Assembly: GCA_015296065.1 (NCBI GenBank)
Contig: DVDU01000023.1
Location: 47,456 to 111,455 of the forward strand
Direction of reading: 5' to 3'
DNA: 64,000 bases
Source of the DNA: Oscillatoriaceae cyanobacterium M33_DOE_052
GTDB taxonomy: Bacteria > Cyanobacteriota > Cyanobacteriia > Cyanobacteriales > Laspinemataceae
The translations under genes and the position numbers were made by a program. The notes below the pieces were generated by a model, which was given only the letters and a program-made list of their open reading frames with translations, did no database searches and was not told where the DNA came from. This document shows, piece after piece, positions 49,272 to 61,100 of the stretch (its first letter is position 1; every line of letters starts with the position of its first letter).

Positions 49272-49976
49272 AGATTGTCTTAAACATCACGGTTGCGGAG
49301 AGATTTTGATTGGCTGCAGCAGACTGTCAATACTAAAAAGAGGTGCTTTTTAATCCCGAAAGCCAGTTTGTTCCGCATTCTCATCATATTCTCTTTTTTA
49401 TACAGTAGCACAGCACCACTTAGCTGGGGACAGAAACCAAAAATTGTTATAAAAGTTAATTGAATTCACGAGACGATTCAATTTTTAGATTAAAATAATC
49501 TCACTTAAGTTATAATGTAGGGATATTTCCTAAATAAAGGCGGATGTTTTTATCACTTAAAAAAGAAATCTGGGGCAAAACTAGGAAATAAACCTCACCC
49601 AAAGCCCAAATAAGCCCTGGATCTTACCCTCTGGGTGAAGGGTTGGCAATTGGGCATAATTTTTCTCGGTGGGACGATCGAGCCAATGAGGGGGAGATCA
49701 GTTCCTGAAAAATGCCCACTTAGCCAGCATTTTTGCTACTCTGGGGGTGGGAAACCTCCGGTACTGGGTCAGGGGGAATCGCATACCGCGCCCCCAGGGA
49801 GAATATTACACATAAGTGCGGTAAGTTAAATGAGAAATATGGCGGCTTGTCCCAGAGAAAACTCGAAGCAGTGGGTGCATCTGTTACCATTGCCGAGAGA
49901 AACTGCGGTAGGGGACTGGCAACCTTAGAATAAAGTCTGGTAAGTCCTGTATTTGGAAACAATCAGAAGGTACAAA
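49272..49976. other. Divergent intergenic region between rbp and gatA
   Basis: About 700 bases, AT rich at 49340-49560. It carries the leader of rbp on the left and a region of GC-rich text on the right (49640-49800). No RNA or protein gene is recognised; frames here are not convincing. Confidence 0.5.
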
Positions 49977-51434
49977 ATGGCATCCATCCGCGAGTTGCAC
50001 AAACAACTGGTCAGGAAAGAACGGTCCGCTGAGGAGATTGCTCGGGAAGCAATAGAGCGCATAGAAGCGCTGGAACCAAAGATACACGGCTTTTTGCGTC
50101 TCACGCCGGAAAAAGCCATCGAACAAGCCCGCCGGGTGGATGCCAAAATCGCCGCCGGAGAGGAAATCAGTTTGCTGGCGGGGATTCCGATCGCCATCAA
50201 GGATAACCTCTGTACGAAGGGAATTCCCACCACTTGCGGTTCCCGGATTTTGGAAAACTTCATCCCCCCCTATGAATCTACCGTGACGCAAAAGCTGGCG
50301 GAAGCGGGGGCGGTGATGGTGGGCAAAACCAATATGGATGAGTTTGCGATGGGTAGTTCTACGGAAACCTCTGCCTATCAGCTTACGGCTAATCCCTGGG
50401 ATACTAGCCGGGTGCCAGGAGGGTCCTCTGGGGGTTCGGCGGCGGCGGTGGCGGCGCAGATGTGCCCGATCGCCCTGGGTTCCGACACCGGGGGTTCAAT
50501 TCGCCAACCCGCCTCCTTCTGCGGTGTGGTAGGATTGAAACCCACTTACGGGCTGGTATCCCGTTATGGGTTGGTGGCTTATGCCTCTTCCCTGGACCAA
50601 ATTGGACCGTTTGGCCGCTCCGTGGAAGATGTGGCGATCGTCCTGAGCGCGATCGCGGGATACGACCCCAAAGACTCCACCAGCCTGAACGTGGCTATCC
50701 CCGACTACTTCAAAGTCATCAGGCCCAACCTCAAACCCAAAGGGCAACTGCGGGTAGGCATCATTAAAGAAACCTTTGGCAACGGCTTAGACCCCATCAT
50801 CGAAAGGTCTGTCACCAAAGCCGTAGAATTACTGCAAGAGCTAGGGGCGGAAATCCAAATCGTCTCCTGTCCTCGGTTCCGCTACGGGTTGCCCGCCTAC
50901 TACATGATTGCCCCCTCGGAAGCCTCCGCCAACCTCGCCAGATATGATGGAGTGAAATATGGCTTGCGGGTAGCAGAGGCAGAAAACCTGATGGAAATGT
51001 ACACGAAAACCCGTGCTACTGGCTTCGGTCCCGAAGTGAAGCGGCGAATTATGCTGGGCACCTACGCTCTTTCCGCCGGATATTATGACGCCTACTACCT
51101 CAAAGCCCAGAAAGTCCGCACGTTAATTAAAGAAGACTTCGATCGCGTCTTCGCCCAAGTGGATGTGTTAGTATCTCCCACTGCCCCCACCAGCGCTTTC
51201 AAAGCCGGGGAAAAAACCGCCGACCCCCTGAGTATGTACCTCTCCGACTTGATGACCATTCCCGTCAATTTGGCCGGACTACCAGGCATCAGCATCCCCT
51301 GCGGCTTCGATGACAACGGAATGCCGATCGGGATGCAGCTCATTTCCAACGCACTGCGCGAAGACCTCCTCCTGCGGGTTGCCTACACCTACCAACAAGC
51401 CACCGACTGGCATCAACGCGCCCCCAAATTGTAA
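49977..51434 (+). CDS. gatA: Aspartyl/glutamyl-tRNA(Asn/Gln) amidotransferase subunit A
   Basis: Start at ATG 49977 ([20 protein letters not shown]), with AGAAGG seven bases upstream; 485 residues. It shows the amidase signature: [21 protein letters not shown] (catalytic Lys), [64 protein letters not shown] with the Ser-cisSer-Lys triad, and C-terminal [30 protein letters not shown]. It makes ammonia for converting Glu-tRNA(Gln) to Gln-tRNA(Gln) with GatB and GatC. Confidence 0.96.
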   Translation: MASIRELHKQLVRKERSAEEIAREAIERIEALEPKIHGFLRLTPEKAIEQARRVDAKIAAGEEISLLAGIPIAIKDNLCTKGIPTTCGSRILENFIPPYESTVTQKLAEAGAVMVGKTNMDEFAMGSSTETSAYQLTANPWDTSRVPGGSSGGSAAAVAAQMCPIALGSDTGGSIRQPASFCGVVGLKPTYGLVSRYGLVAYASSLDQIGPFGRSVEDVAIVLSAIAGYDPKDSTSLNVAIPDYFKVIRPNLKPKGQLRVGIIKETFGNGLDPIIERSVTKAVELLQELGAEIQIVSCPRFRYGLPAYYMIAPSEASANLARYDGVKYGLRVAEAENLMEMYTKTRATGFGPEVKRRIMLGTYALSAGYYDAYYLKAQKVRTLIKEDFDRVFAQVDVLVSPTAPTSAFKAGEKTADPLSMYLSDLMTIPVNLAGLPGISIPCGFDDNGMPIGMQLISNALREDLLLRVAYTYQQATDWHQRAPKL

Positions 51435-51515
51435 AAGCGCGTTCGCCAGTATCCCCCCGAGTCACAAAGTTTGGGTAGTTAACCCGCCCCTAAGCCCTGC
51501 CGCTGATAGAGAAAA

Positions 51516-52418
51516 ATGAGGAAAATGCACTTGCTCCACGCCGCCGCTGTTTCTGGAGTGGTCATAAGCGCCTACATCGCCGTTTGCATATTTCTGCTCG
51601 TGGCGCAAAACCGCTTAATATTTTTCCCCACTCAGGAAATCACTGCTACCCCCGCGAAAGTCGAGCTAGATTACGAAGACATCTGGCTGCCAGTAGCTGA
51701 TTCTACTTCCCAAAACACCGAGGAACGTATCCACGGGTGGTGGCTCCCAGCCGCCAGACAGCAGCAAGGCAGGGTGTTGCTGTACCTGCACGGCAACAGC
51801 GAAAATATCTCCGGCAACATTCACCACGCTAACCGCTTTCACAAGCTGGGATTTTCCGTCTTCCTCATCGACTATCGCGGGTATGGTAGCTCTGAAGGCA
51901 GTTTTCCCACGGAAGAGAGCGTTTATCAAGACGCCGAAACCGCTTGGAATTACTTAGTAGAGCAACGAGGTATTCCCCCAGAGCAGATTGTGATTTATGG
52001 CCATTCTCTCGGCGGAGCCGTGGCGATCGAACTCGCCGATCGCCAACCACGAGCCGCCGGACTAATCGTCGAAGGCTCCTTTACCTCCATCCGAGACATG
52101 ACCACATACCGCTATCCCTGGTTTGTCATCTTTCCCATCGACCAACTCCTAACCCATCACTTCGACTCCATCAGCAAAGTCTCCCAGCTAAAAATGCCCG
52201 TCCTATTCATCCACGGGACCGCTGATGAAACCGTTCCCTACCCCATGAGTCAAACCCTCTTTGCCGCCGCTCCCGAACCCAAACAACTATTTACCGTCCC
52301 CGGAGCCGGTCACGAAAACCTGGCCAAACTCAGCGGCGAAACCTACCTTCAAACCATCAGAAACTTTATGGAGTTAGTAGAAAATAATCTCGCCCAAATG
52401 CCCACCCGTTCTCACTAA
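51516..52418 (+). CDS. Membrane-anchored alpha/beta hydrolase (BEM46/ABHD13 type)
   Basis: The 300-residue protein has an N-terminal membrane helix (AAAVSGVVISAYIAVCIFLLVA) and an alpha/beta hydrolase fold: VLLYLHGNSENISGN (oxyanion), VIYGHSLGGAVAIELADRQPRAAGLIVEGSF (nucleophile Ser in GHSLGG), LFIHGTADETVPY (acid Asp) and GAGHENLAKL (His). Substrate unknown. Start at 51516 or the ATG at 51525. The stop codon overlaps the first base of a nested palindrome element. Confidence 0.85.
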   Translation: MRKMHLLHAAAVSGVVISAYIAVCIFLLVAQNRLIFFPTQEITATPAKVELDYEDIWLPVADSTSQNTEERIHGWWLPAARQQQGRVLLYLHGNSENISGNIHHANRFHKLGFSVFLIDYRGYGSSEGSFPTEESVYQDAETAWNYLVEQRGIPPEQIVIYGHSLGGAVAIELADRQPRAAGLIVEGSFTSIRDMTTYRYPWFVIFPIDQLLTHHFDSISKVSQLKMPVLFIHGTADETVPYPMSQTLFAAAPEPKQLFTVPGAGHENLAKLSGETYLQTIRNFMELVENNLAQMPTRSH

Positions 52419-52485
52419 GAAACCGGGTTTCTTGACCAGGATATCTGTCAAGGGACAAGAACCTCGTTTGAGAAACCCGGTTTCT
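52418..52485. repeat. 68-bp nested palindrome element
   Basis: AGAAACCGGGTTTCT (52418-52432) and AGAAACCCGGTTTCT (52471-52485) flank a 38-bp interior. The first base is the last base of the hydrolase TAA stop. Confidence 0.92.
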
Positions 52486-52517
52486 ATCCCCCGGTTTAAA
52501 TAACCAAGTACAAAACC

Positions 52518-55500
52518 ATGACTTTTGCCGGATTACACATTCACACCCATTACAGCCTCCTCGACGGTGCCAGTCAAATTCCCCAGCTCATCGACTCAGC
52601 CGTAGCATTAGGAATGCCAGCCATTGCTATCACCGATCACGGTGTCATGTATGGCGCAGTGGAACTCATCAAAGCCACTAGAGGCAAAAGCATCAAGCCC
52701 ATCATCGGCAATGAAATGTACATCATTAACGAACCCCTGGATACCACAACCCAGCGGGTACGTAAATACCACCAAGTAGTTTTAGCCAAAAACACCCAAG
52801 GCTACAAAAACCTAGTCAAACTGACCACAATTTCCCATCTCCAAGGTGTCCACGGCAAAGGCATAGTTGCCAGACCTTGCGTCAACAAAGACCTCCTCAA
52901 GCAATACCGGGAAGGACTCATCGTCACCAGCGCCTGTTTAGGCGGCGAAGTCCCCCAAGCCATTCTCCAAGGCAACCTAGAAAAAGCCAGAGAAGTCGCT
53001 CAATGGTATCGTGACGTATTTGGCGACAATTATTATTTAGAACTACAAGACCACGGCTCCCAAGAAGACCGCATCGTGAATGTAGAATTAGTTAAACTGG
53101 CGCGGGCACTAGATATTAAAATTATCGCCACCAACGATTCTCACTTCATTTCCTGCTATGATGTAGAAGCCCACGATGCGCTGCTTTGCATCAATACCGG
53201 TCAGCAAATAAACGAAGTAAAAAGGATGCGCTACAGCGGGACTGAGTACCTGAAATCAGCCGCAGAAATGGCGCTGTTGTTTCGAGACCACTTGAGTGAC
53301 GATATTATCCAAGAAGCTATAGCCAACACCGTAGAAGTCGCCAACAAAATCGAACCATACCACATCCTCGGCGAACCCCGCATCCCCAACTTTCCCGTAC
53401 CTGCTGGACATACAGCCGATACCTATGTAGAAGAAATCGCCTGGGAAGGACTATTGAACAGGTTTGGGGTTAAATCCCGCGCTGAAATCAAACCCGCTTA
53501 TAAAGAACGCTTGGAATACGAGCTAAAAATGATTGAGCGGATGGGATTTTCCACCTATTTTCTCGTAGTGTGGGACTACATCAAATATGCTAGAGACCAC
53601 CATATTCCTGTAGGTCCCGGACGCGGTTCGGCAGCCGGTTCCCTCGTCGCCTACACAATGGGTATCACCAATATTGACCCAGTACATCATGGCTTACTTT
53701 TCGAGCGGTTCCTCAACCCCGAACGGAAATCAATGCCTGATATTGATACAGATTTCTGCATCGAAGGGCGAGATAAGGTGATAGAATATGTAACCGAGAG
53801 ATACGGGGAAGACCGCGTAGCCCAAATTATCACGTTTAACCGCATGACCTCAAAAGCGGTGTTAAAAGATGTGGCCAGAGTTTTGGGCGTTCCCTATGGC
53901 AAAGCTGACCAAATGGCCAAACTTATCCCCGTGTCTCGGGGAAAACCGGAAAAACTCTCGGTAATGATATCCGACGCCACACCAGAACCGGATTTCAAAA
54001 AAGCCTATGACAGTGAAACTATAGACATCACTAATGATAATGGGGAGCCAATTGGCACCGTCAGCGTTCGCCAGTGGTTGGATATGGCGATTAGAATCGA
54101 AGGGACTAATAAAACTTTTGGTGTCCACGCCGCTGGGGTGGTGATTTCTGCTGACCCGCTGGATGAAATTGTGCCGCTACAGCGCAATAATGACGGCTCA
54201 GTGATTACCCAGTATTCTATGGAAGAACTGGAAGCGCTGGGGTTGTTAAAGATGGACTTTCTGGGGTTACGCAACCTCACGATTATTCAGAAAACTTTAG
54301 ATTATATCAAGCAAACTCACAACAATTTACAACTGGACCCTTATGCTTTGCCTGCGGATGAAAGAAAGGCGATGCAGATTTTGGCGGAGGGGAGAGTGAA
54401 AAAGCTCCCTGGCGATATTGACACCACATATAAGTTGTTGGAAAGGGGGGATTTAGAGGGGGTATTTCAGTTGGAATCTTCGGGAATGCGCCAGATAGTG
54501 CAAGAACTGAAACCGTCTTGCATTGAGGATATTTCTTCGATTTTGGCGCTGTACCGTCCGGGCCCGCTGGATGCGGGTTTGATTCCCAAGTTTATCGCTC
54601 GCAAGCATGGGGAAAAAATTCAGTATGAGCATGCGCTGTTACAGCCGATTTTAGAGGAAACTTATGGTATCCTGGTTTATCAAGAGCAAATTATGAAGAT
54701 GGCTCAGGATTTGGCGGGATATTCTTTGGGGCAAGCGGATTTGCTCCGGCGGGCAATGGGGAAGAAGAAGCCGGAGGAGATGAATAAGCAGCGGGAGTTG
54801 TTTATTGATGGTTCTACGAAAAATGGGGTGCCGCAAAAGGTGGCGGAGCAGCTTTTTGAGCAAATGGTATTGTTCGCGGAATACTGCTTTAATAAATCCC
54901 ATTCCACCGCCTATGCCTATGTTACTTATCAAACCGCGTACCTGAAAGCCAATTATCCTGCTGAATATATGGCGGCGTTGCTGACGGCGAATAGTGGCGA
55001 CCAGGATAAGGTGAAAAAGTATATTGCTAATTGCGGTGGTTTGGAAATTGAGGTGGAACCGCCAGATATTAATCGCTCTCAGGTGGATTTTACGATTGAA
55101 AATGGGAAGATTGTATTTGGTCTGTCGGCGGTGAAGAATTTGGGACAGGCTGCCATCGAGCATATTTTGGTAGCGCGGGATAAAGACGGACCGTTTAAGT
55201 CTCTCCCGGATTTGTGCGATCGCGTAGATTTGCGCGCCGTCAACAGTCGCGCTTTAGAATCATTAATTAAATGCGGCGCCTTAGACAAAATCAACCGCAA
55301 CCGCAAGCAATTAATCGCTCACCTGGAACTATCCATGAAATGGGCCGCTGAGCGAGCCAAAGAACAGGATAGCGGTCAGTTAAATCTATTTAGTATTGGC
55401 AGCAACACCCAGAGCCAAACCGCCGCCGCCAGTTTCGATACCGCGCCCAAAGCACCGGATGTGAAAGACTATCCCGTGCAGGAAAAACTGCAATTTGAAA

Positions 55501-56261
55501 AAGAACTGCTCGGCTTTTATCTTTCTAACCACCCCCTCAAAGACGTTGCCAAAATTGCCCAGCAAGAGGGGATAACTCCGGTAGGTCTTGCTCACCTAGA
55601 AGACCAGCGCGCTAAATCTAAAGTCACGGTTATTGTCATTATCACCGATATCAAGGCGATAGCCACCAAAAAAGGCGACCAAATGGCGATTTTGCAAATC
55701 GAAGATTTAGAAGGCAAAGCCGAAGCAGTGGTTTTCCCCAGGACTTATACTGATGTGAAAGCATCTATAGCGACAGACGTTCCGATTATCATCAAAGGGA
55801 AAGTGGACAAGCGAGACGAGCAGCAAGCGCAAATTCTGGTAGAGGAACTTACCCCCATTTCTGTGCAGTCTAACTCTGAACCGAAAGAAGATGGGCTGAA
55901 TTCTAGCTATGAACCAGGAGAAGATGGGCTGAAGCCCAACTACGAACTTAAAGAAGATGGGCTGAAGCCCAACTACGAACCTAAATACGAACCTAAAACT
56001 GATAAATGGTTGCTGCTGCAACTGACGCCGGAGCAGGTGATTTCAGTGCCACATCAGCAGCAACTCCGATCGATTCTCCAAGAATACTCTGGGGGGAGAA
56101 CTGGCCAGAAAGTGCCCGTAGTAGTATTGTTAACTGCCCACAATCACCACAACCAGCCTAAAGCCATTCGCTTGGCTCCCTCATTCTGGGTACAGGATGT
56201 GAATGGGGTTGTAAACCGCCTGAATACCGCAGGATTTAAGGCTTCTGTCCTTGGTAATTAG
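52518..56261 (+). CDS. dnaE: DNA polymerase III alpha subunit, unsplit
   Basis: The 1247-residue polymerase shows the PHP domain ([33 protein letters not shown]), the catalytic core ([39 protein letters not shown] with Asp pair), helix-hairpin-helix and OB-fold regions ([39 protein letters not shown]), and a C-terminal domain. The site EYC-FNKSHS, where many cyanobacteria split dnaE by an intein, is intact here. Residues 1121-1153 are three 11-residue copies of [11 protein letters not shown] encoded by 33-bp palindromic repeats between the OB fold and the C-terminal domain. Replicative polymerase. Confidence 0.96.
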   Translation: MTFAGLHIHTHYSLLDGASQIPQLIDSAVALGMPAIAITDHGVMYGAVELIKATRGKSIKPIIGNEMYIINEPLDTTTQRVRKYHQVVLAKNTQGYKNLVKLTTISHLQGVHGKGIVARPCVNKDLLKQYREGLIVTSACLGGEVPQAILQGNLEKAREVAQWYRDVFGDNYYLELQDHGSQEDRIVNVELVKLARALDIKIIATNDSHFISCYDVEAHDALLCINTGQQINEVKRMRYSGTEYLKSAAEMALLFRDHLSDDIIQEAIANTVEVANKIEPYHILGEPRIPNFPVPAGHTADTYVEEIAWEGLLNRFGVKSRAEIKPAYKERLEYELKMIERMGFSTYFLVVWDYIKYARDHHIPVGPGRGSAAGSLVAYTMGITNIDPVHHGLLFERFLNPERKSMPDIDTDFCIEGRDKVIEYVTERYGEDRVAQIITFNRMTSKAVLKDVARVLGVPYGKADQMAKLIPVSRGKPEKLSVMISDATPEPDFKKAYDSETIDITNDNGEPIGTVSVRQWLDMAIRIEGTNKTFGVHAAGVVISADPLDEIVPLQRNNDGSVITQYSMEELEALGLLKMDFLGLRNLTIIQKTLDYIKQTHNNLQLDPYALPADERKAMQILAEGRVKKLPGDIDTTYKLLERGDLEGVFQLESSGMRQIVQELKPSCIEDISSILALYRPGPLDAGLIPKFIARKHGEKIQYEHALLQPILEETYGILVYQEQIMKMAQDLAGYSLGQADLLRRAMGKKKPEEMNKQRELFIDGSTKNGVPQKVAEQLFEQMVLFAEYCFNKSHSTAYAYVTYQTAYLKANYPAEYMAALLTANSGDQDKVKKYIANCGGLEIEVEPPDINRSQVDFTIENGKIVFGLSAVKNLGQAAIEHILVARDKDGPFKSLPDLCDRVDLRAVNSRALESLIKCGALDKINRNRKQLIAHLELSMKWAAERAKEQDSGQLNLFSIGSNTQSQTAAASFDTAPKAPDVKDYPVQEKLQFEKELLGFYLSNHPLKDVAKIAQQEGITPVGLAHLEDQRAKSKVTVIVIITDIKAIATKKGDQMAILQIEDLEGKAEAVVFPRTYTDVKASIATDVPIIIKGKVDKRDEQQAQILVEELTPISVQSNSEPKEDGLNSSYEPGEDGLKPNYELKEDGLKPNYEPKYEPKTDKWLLLQLTPEQVISVPHQQQLRSILQEYSGGRTGQKVPVVVLLTAHNHHNQPKAIRLAPSFWVQDVNGVVNRLNTAGFKASVLGN
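55878..55976 (+). repeat. Three in-frame 33-bp GGGCTGAAGCCC units inside dnaE
   Basis: Units at 55878, 55911 and 55944 each contain GATGGGCTGAAGCCCAACTAC or a diverged form. They correspond to the intergenic 32-bp units at 2396 but are one base longer, so they keep the dnaE frame. Confidence 0.92.
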
Positions 56262-56271
56262 ATCATAGTAG

Positions 56272-56328
56272 GGTGGGCAAGGCAGCTTTAATTTTCCGCT
56301 CAAATTACATGAATTATCCTTGCCCACC
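56272..56328. repeat. 57-bp inverted-repeat element, copy 2
   Basis: GGTGGGCAAGG (56272-56282) is mirrored by CCTTGCCCACC (56318-56328). Length equals copy 1 at 7630-7686; the interior is AT rich. Confidence 0.78.
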
Positions 56329-56334
56329 TTACAG

Positions 56335-58173
56335 CTACAAGGGTACGGGCCAAATTTTGACCGTACCATCGGCGCTACCACTGGCGATGAATTGACCATC
56401 GGGGCTAAAACAGACGGACAAAACCCGCTCTTTATGACCTTGGAGCGTGCGGATAGGGTTGCCACTGGCCACATCCCAGAGGACAATGGTTTGGTCACGG
56501 CTGGCACTGGCGAGTAGTTTGCTGTCGGGACTGAAAGCAATGGCATTCACGCGCTCGGAATGGCCTTTGAGGTTGGCTACTATCTCGCCGGAGTCTAAGT
56601 CCCAGAATATGATGTTGTTGTTTAAAAAACCTCCTGCCAGTAAGCGTCCGTCTGGACTGAAGGCGACGGTATCCACTAACCCAGAATCACCGTTTAAAGT
56701 GCGGCGGGGTTTGCCAGTGCTGACGTTCCAAAGGATAATCCTTTCATCCCTACTGCCACTGGCGAGGGTTTGGCCGTCGGGACTAAAGGCGACAGAATAC
56801 ACCCAGTCCGAGTGACCTTTGAGGGTGCGTTGACGCTTGCCAGTGGGCATATCCCAGAGGATAATGTTTTTGTCCCAGCTACCGCTGGCAAGTAGCCGCC
56901 CATCGGGGCTGAAGGCTAGGGAGTTGACTAGCTCGGAATGACCGGAAAACCAGCCGCCGAGGGTGCGCAGGGGTTGGCCGGTTTCGGCGTCCCAAATAAT
57001 GATGTTTTTATCGCGGCTACCGCTGGCAAGGGTGCGTCCGTTACCGGCAAAGGCGACGCATAACACCATGTCTGAGTGTTCGATGAGGGTGTGGCGACGG
57101 GTGCCATTCTCCCAGTCCCAAAGGATGATGCCATTGTCACTACTGCTGCTGGCTAACAGGGAGCTGTTATCGGGAGAAAAACTGACTGACCAAACCCAGC
57201 CGAAATGACCGGTGAGGGTGCGAATTTCACCACCGATGCCGGGGGGTGGGGGTGGGGGTGGGGGGGGCGATGTCACGACTGGCAGTTCCGCTAGCGCTTC
57301 GGCGGCGGTTTGATAGCGTTCTTTGATGGAGTCTTTTAACAGCCGATCGAGGATATTGCCCAACCCGGAGCTGATGGACTTGCTCCCCAGGTGCTGACGC
57401 CATTGCCATGTACCTGAGTCGGGGTCATAAAGTTGGTCTAGTTTCACTCCAGATAGTAGCTGAATGCAGGCAACCCCTAAGTTGTAAAGGTCGCTGGCGG
57501 GATATGCTTTACCCCCGCGTATTTGTTCTAAGGGGGCGTATCTTTGCTCTAGCTGGGTGCTACCGGTTCTGGTTAACCCGGCTTTGGCTAATTCTTCAGA
57601 AATCCCAAAATCAATCAACACCAAATCGCCGTTAGGACGACGGAGGATGTTTTCAGCACTAATATCGCCATGAATTACCTGCTGTTCGTGGATAAATTGC
57701 AGGGTGGGCAATAGCTGGTGTAAAAGCTGTTTAATCTTTTCTTCGCTAAATGCTCCAAGCCATTCCAACTCTTCGACGAGGTTCTTGCCTTCGATATGTT
57801 CTTGCACCAAGTACAGATGTCCCCCTTGTTCCAGGGATGCCAGGAGCAGGTTGATGTGGGGATGCGGTCCCAAGTCCAGGCGCTTTTGCGCGTTTCGGGA
57901 AAAGATTTTTTTGGCTGTTTCTGGCAAGTCACTTGGATTCTGTGATGCTTTTGCGGACGAGATCGCCGGGATATATTGTTTGATAATGCAGTGAGAAAGG
58001 TTGGGGGATTTTTCGTCCACTCCTAGAAAGGTGCGGCTGACTCCGCCTTCCCCTAGCAGTTGCACGATCGCGTAACGCTCCCCTACTAACAACGGCGAGC
58101 CGCAACTGGTGCAGATCGTGGCTGTGTCTGAATTTTGGGTATTTGGACAAGCAGGATTAAAGCAGTATTTCAT
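56335..58173 (-). CDS. Zinc-ribbon serine/threonine kinase with seven WD40 repeats
   Basis: From ATG 58173 the protein has 612 residues. N-terminal zinc ribbon: C4, C9, C21, C24. Kinase domain about 30-310: VQLLGEGGVSRTFLGV, Lys in CIIKQYIP, catalytic loop VIHGDISAENIL (HGD instead of HRD), DFG in VLIDFGISEEL. A PPPPPPPPPG linker precedes seven WD40 units (each ending ILWD or similar). WD40 propeller likely binds partners or substrates. It lies 19 bases behind the giant adhesin-like gene on the same strand, so both may be in one transcript. Confidence 0.9.
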   Translation of the reverse strand: MKYCFNPACPNTQNSDTATICTSCGSPLLVGERYAIVQLLGEGGVSRTFLGVDEKSPNLSHCIIKQYIPAISSAKASQNPSDLPETAKKIFSRNAQKRLDLGPHPHINLLLASLEQGGHLYLVQEHIEGKNLVEELEWLGAFSEEKIKQLLHQLLPTLQFIHEQQVIHGDISAENILRRPNGDLVLIDFGISEELAKAGLTRTGSTQLEQRYAPLEQIRGGKAYPASDLYNLGVACIQLLSGVKLDQLYDPDSGTWQWRQHLGSKSISSGLGNILDRLLKDSIKERYQTAAEALAELPVVTSPPPPPPPPPGIGGEIRTLTGHFGWVWSVSFSPDNSSLLASSSSDNGIILWDWENGTRRHTLIEHSDMVLCVAFAGNGRTLASGSRDKNIIIWDAETGQPLRTLGGWFSGHSELVNSLAFSPDGRLLASGSWDKNIILWDMPTGKRQRTLKGHSDWVYSVAFSPDGQTLASGSRDERIILWNVSTGKPRRTLNGDSGLVDTVAFSPDGRLLAGGFLNNNIIFWDLDSGEIVANLKGHSERVNAIAFSPDSKLLASASRDQTIVLWDVASGNPIRTLQGHKERVLSVCFSPDGQFIASGSADGTVKIWPVPL

Positions 58174-58192
58174 ATTGAGAATAGGTAGGCTT

Positions 58193-61100
58193 CTACGATC
58201 CAATTGGCTGAATATCTTGCGGGTTTATGCTGCTGACTCCCTGGAGAATGGCAATGACTTTACCTCCGCTGCTGATGGTGGTCAGTCCGCCTTGCTGCTG
58301 GATGGATAGCTCCGCCAAGGTTAAATTACCGGCTAAGATAAGTTTATCGATACCGGTTTCAAAGTCGGCGATCGTCTCCGTACCCCGTCCGTCCCACAGC
58401 ATAAAGCGATCGCTCCCGCTACCACCGATGAGGGTATCATCGCCATCACCGCCACAGAGGATATCGTCGCCGTTATCGCCAAACAGCATATCCTCTCCGC
58501 TATCTCCGCCGAGAAAGTCATTCCCTTTGCCGCCGTGGAGGGTGTCTTCTCCCTCACCGCCGCATACTGTATCTTCACCCTGGTTGCCATTGAGGAAGTC
58601 ATCCCCAGTTCCGCCGCTGATGTAGTCCGCTTCGTCTTCATCGGCGAGGTTGGGGTCTGATGGCCCGCCGTAGATACTATCATTATCGGCATCACCGCTG
58701 AGGGTATCACTACCGCGATCGCCATAAATCAAATCTCGATCTGGCCCTCCCCAAGTTATATCGTCACCCTGGCCGCTGTAGATAGTATCATTTCCTTCGT
58801 CACCGCTGAGCCGATCGTTATCTTCGTTGCCGTAGATGCGATCGTCGCCACCGCCGCCAAACAAAGCATCTTCACCATTACTCCCCATTAACAAATCTTG
58901 CGCCTCACCGCCGTTAAGGATATTCCCCACCCAGTTAGAATCTACCATTGTGGCCAACGAGAGCGCTTCTGGGATATCGATCGTCACACAATGCTCTACA
59001 TCTCCCCCACTAGGCTCAGTTTCCGGCGGTAGTAACAAGGTACTACCATCAACGCTCAGAACCACTGGAACCACTGGCGGAATATTCCCCGAATTATCCA
59101 CTGGTGGGATATTGGTATCCGTGGGTGGAATATTGGTATCCGTCGGTGGAATATTGGTATCCGTCGGCGGAATACCGGTATCCGTGGGTGGAATATTGGT
59201 ATCCGTCGGCGGAATACCGGTATCCGTGGGTGGAATATTGGTATCCGTCGGCGGAATACCGGTATCCGTGGGTGGAATATTGGTATCCGTCGGTGGGATA
59301 TTGGTATCCGGCGGCGGGATATTGGTATCCGGCGGCGGAATATTGCCATCCGGCGGCGGAATATTGGTATCCGTCGGTGGAATATTGGTATCTGGTGGTG
59401 GGGTAACGGTATCCGGCGGTGGTGGAATATTGGTATCCGGCGGCGGGGTAACGGTATCCGTCGGTGGTGTGGTGGTATCTGGTGGCGGTGGTGTGGTGGT
59501 ATCTGGTGGTGTGGTGGTATCTGGCGGTGGTGTGGTGGTATCTGGTGGTGTGGTGGTATCTGGTGGTGGTGTGGTGGTATCTGGTGGTGGGGTAACGGTA
59601 TCTGGAACTATCCCATCAGCGATATGCTGTGCCAAGCTAACAGTACCATTAGCAGAGATAGAGATAGAATTGGCATTTGCCGCCACAATATCGCCATTGT
59701 TTAGAGCCAATGAGAGAGTAAAACCATCTTGCAAGTTGTTCACACCTCCCACCAACAAATAATCAGTATCTCCCAGAGGTACAGTAAAATTGCTCACAGT
59801 AATGCCATCTGCTATATCCAGCGGCGCTTCCACCGTTCCCACTGGCACATCACCCGCATCGTAAACGCCGTTATGATTCCCATCAGCAATTAGCTGCAAA
59901 TTGCTAATGTTAGTATTATCGATACCAGCAGCCGTGACAGAGAACGTGAGACTATTCGTAATCACCGCTTCGTTAACAGCGCTCAGGCGGAACCGATGCC
60001 AAACCGTCGCATCTGGCACGGAAGTAGAGGCAGTGGGGAACTGGTCTAATATCTGACTGGCGGCGTGTTCACCCAGGGTAAGCACCCCTTTCGGGTTCAC
60101 GGTAATAGCAATATTCCCCGATGCTGAGAGGGGACCGCCTGCACCCGTATTCCCCAAATCGTTCACCACAATATTAATCGTATCGGCACCAGAGTAGTTA
60201 GCATCACTTTGATAAGTGAGGTTATTTAAAGCCTGGTTAATATCCGCGAGGGAGCCACTAAAGGTCATGGCTACATCAGCATTGCCATCACCATTAATGA
60301 AAGTGAGATTCATTAAATCATTTAATGTGAGATAACCATTATTGGCCGATAAACTCACTTCTAGCATACCGGGTGCTGCATCCACATCAGCAACAGTAAT
60401 CCCTGGAATCGGTAAATTGACGCTTTGATTAGCATTTTGGCTGGTAGGCAGGGTTAAAACTGGGGCATCGTTCACCGGATTAACCGTAATATTGATAACT
60501 TGAGTATCAGTTATCGCCCCGTCATTGGCCACAATAGTGAGATTATCAGTCCCATTAAAATCTAGTAAACCCTGATATGTGAGACCTGCTGCATCTGTCA
60601 GAGTCTGATTGATTTCGCTGACAGTACCGGTGAGGGTGACATTATTAGTACCATTAGCGGTGATATTCGCCGCTGCTACCCCCCCAGGAACTCCCGAATT
60701 TACCGTGAGGTTGCCATTATTCACCGTGAGAGTGACAGTGATATTGTTAGGGGCCGCATCTGCATCATTAACAGTGACGCCATTTACCACGATCGGCGTA
60801 TCTTCATCCACCGATACCGGGGGTAATGTGGCACCCGTAGTCACAGAAACGGCGGATAAATTAAAATTAGCGCTGGCACTGGGAGTGTTATCGCCAAAAA
60901 AGAGAAAATTGGGTGTAGTGTAGGGATTTTCTGGCAGAAAAGCTGGGGCCATAAAGCTGGTGTAGTCCCGCAAATTGCCGCTCATCACCAGGTTGCCATC
61001 GGCGAGGAGTTGGTAGGTATCGCCTAAAACCTCTAGCTGGTAGTTAACCGGATTAGTTTTGGTGTTAAAATTGACACTTTCCCCTGGTTTCGTGGTATGG

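Noticed and set aside
49635..49950. Short frames of 64-80 codons upstream of gatA
   Set aside because: They have no recognisable motifs and overlap each other on both strands.
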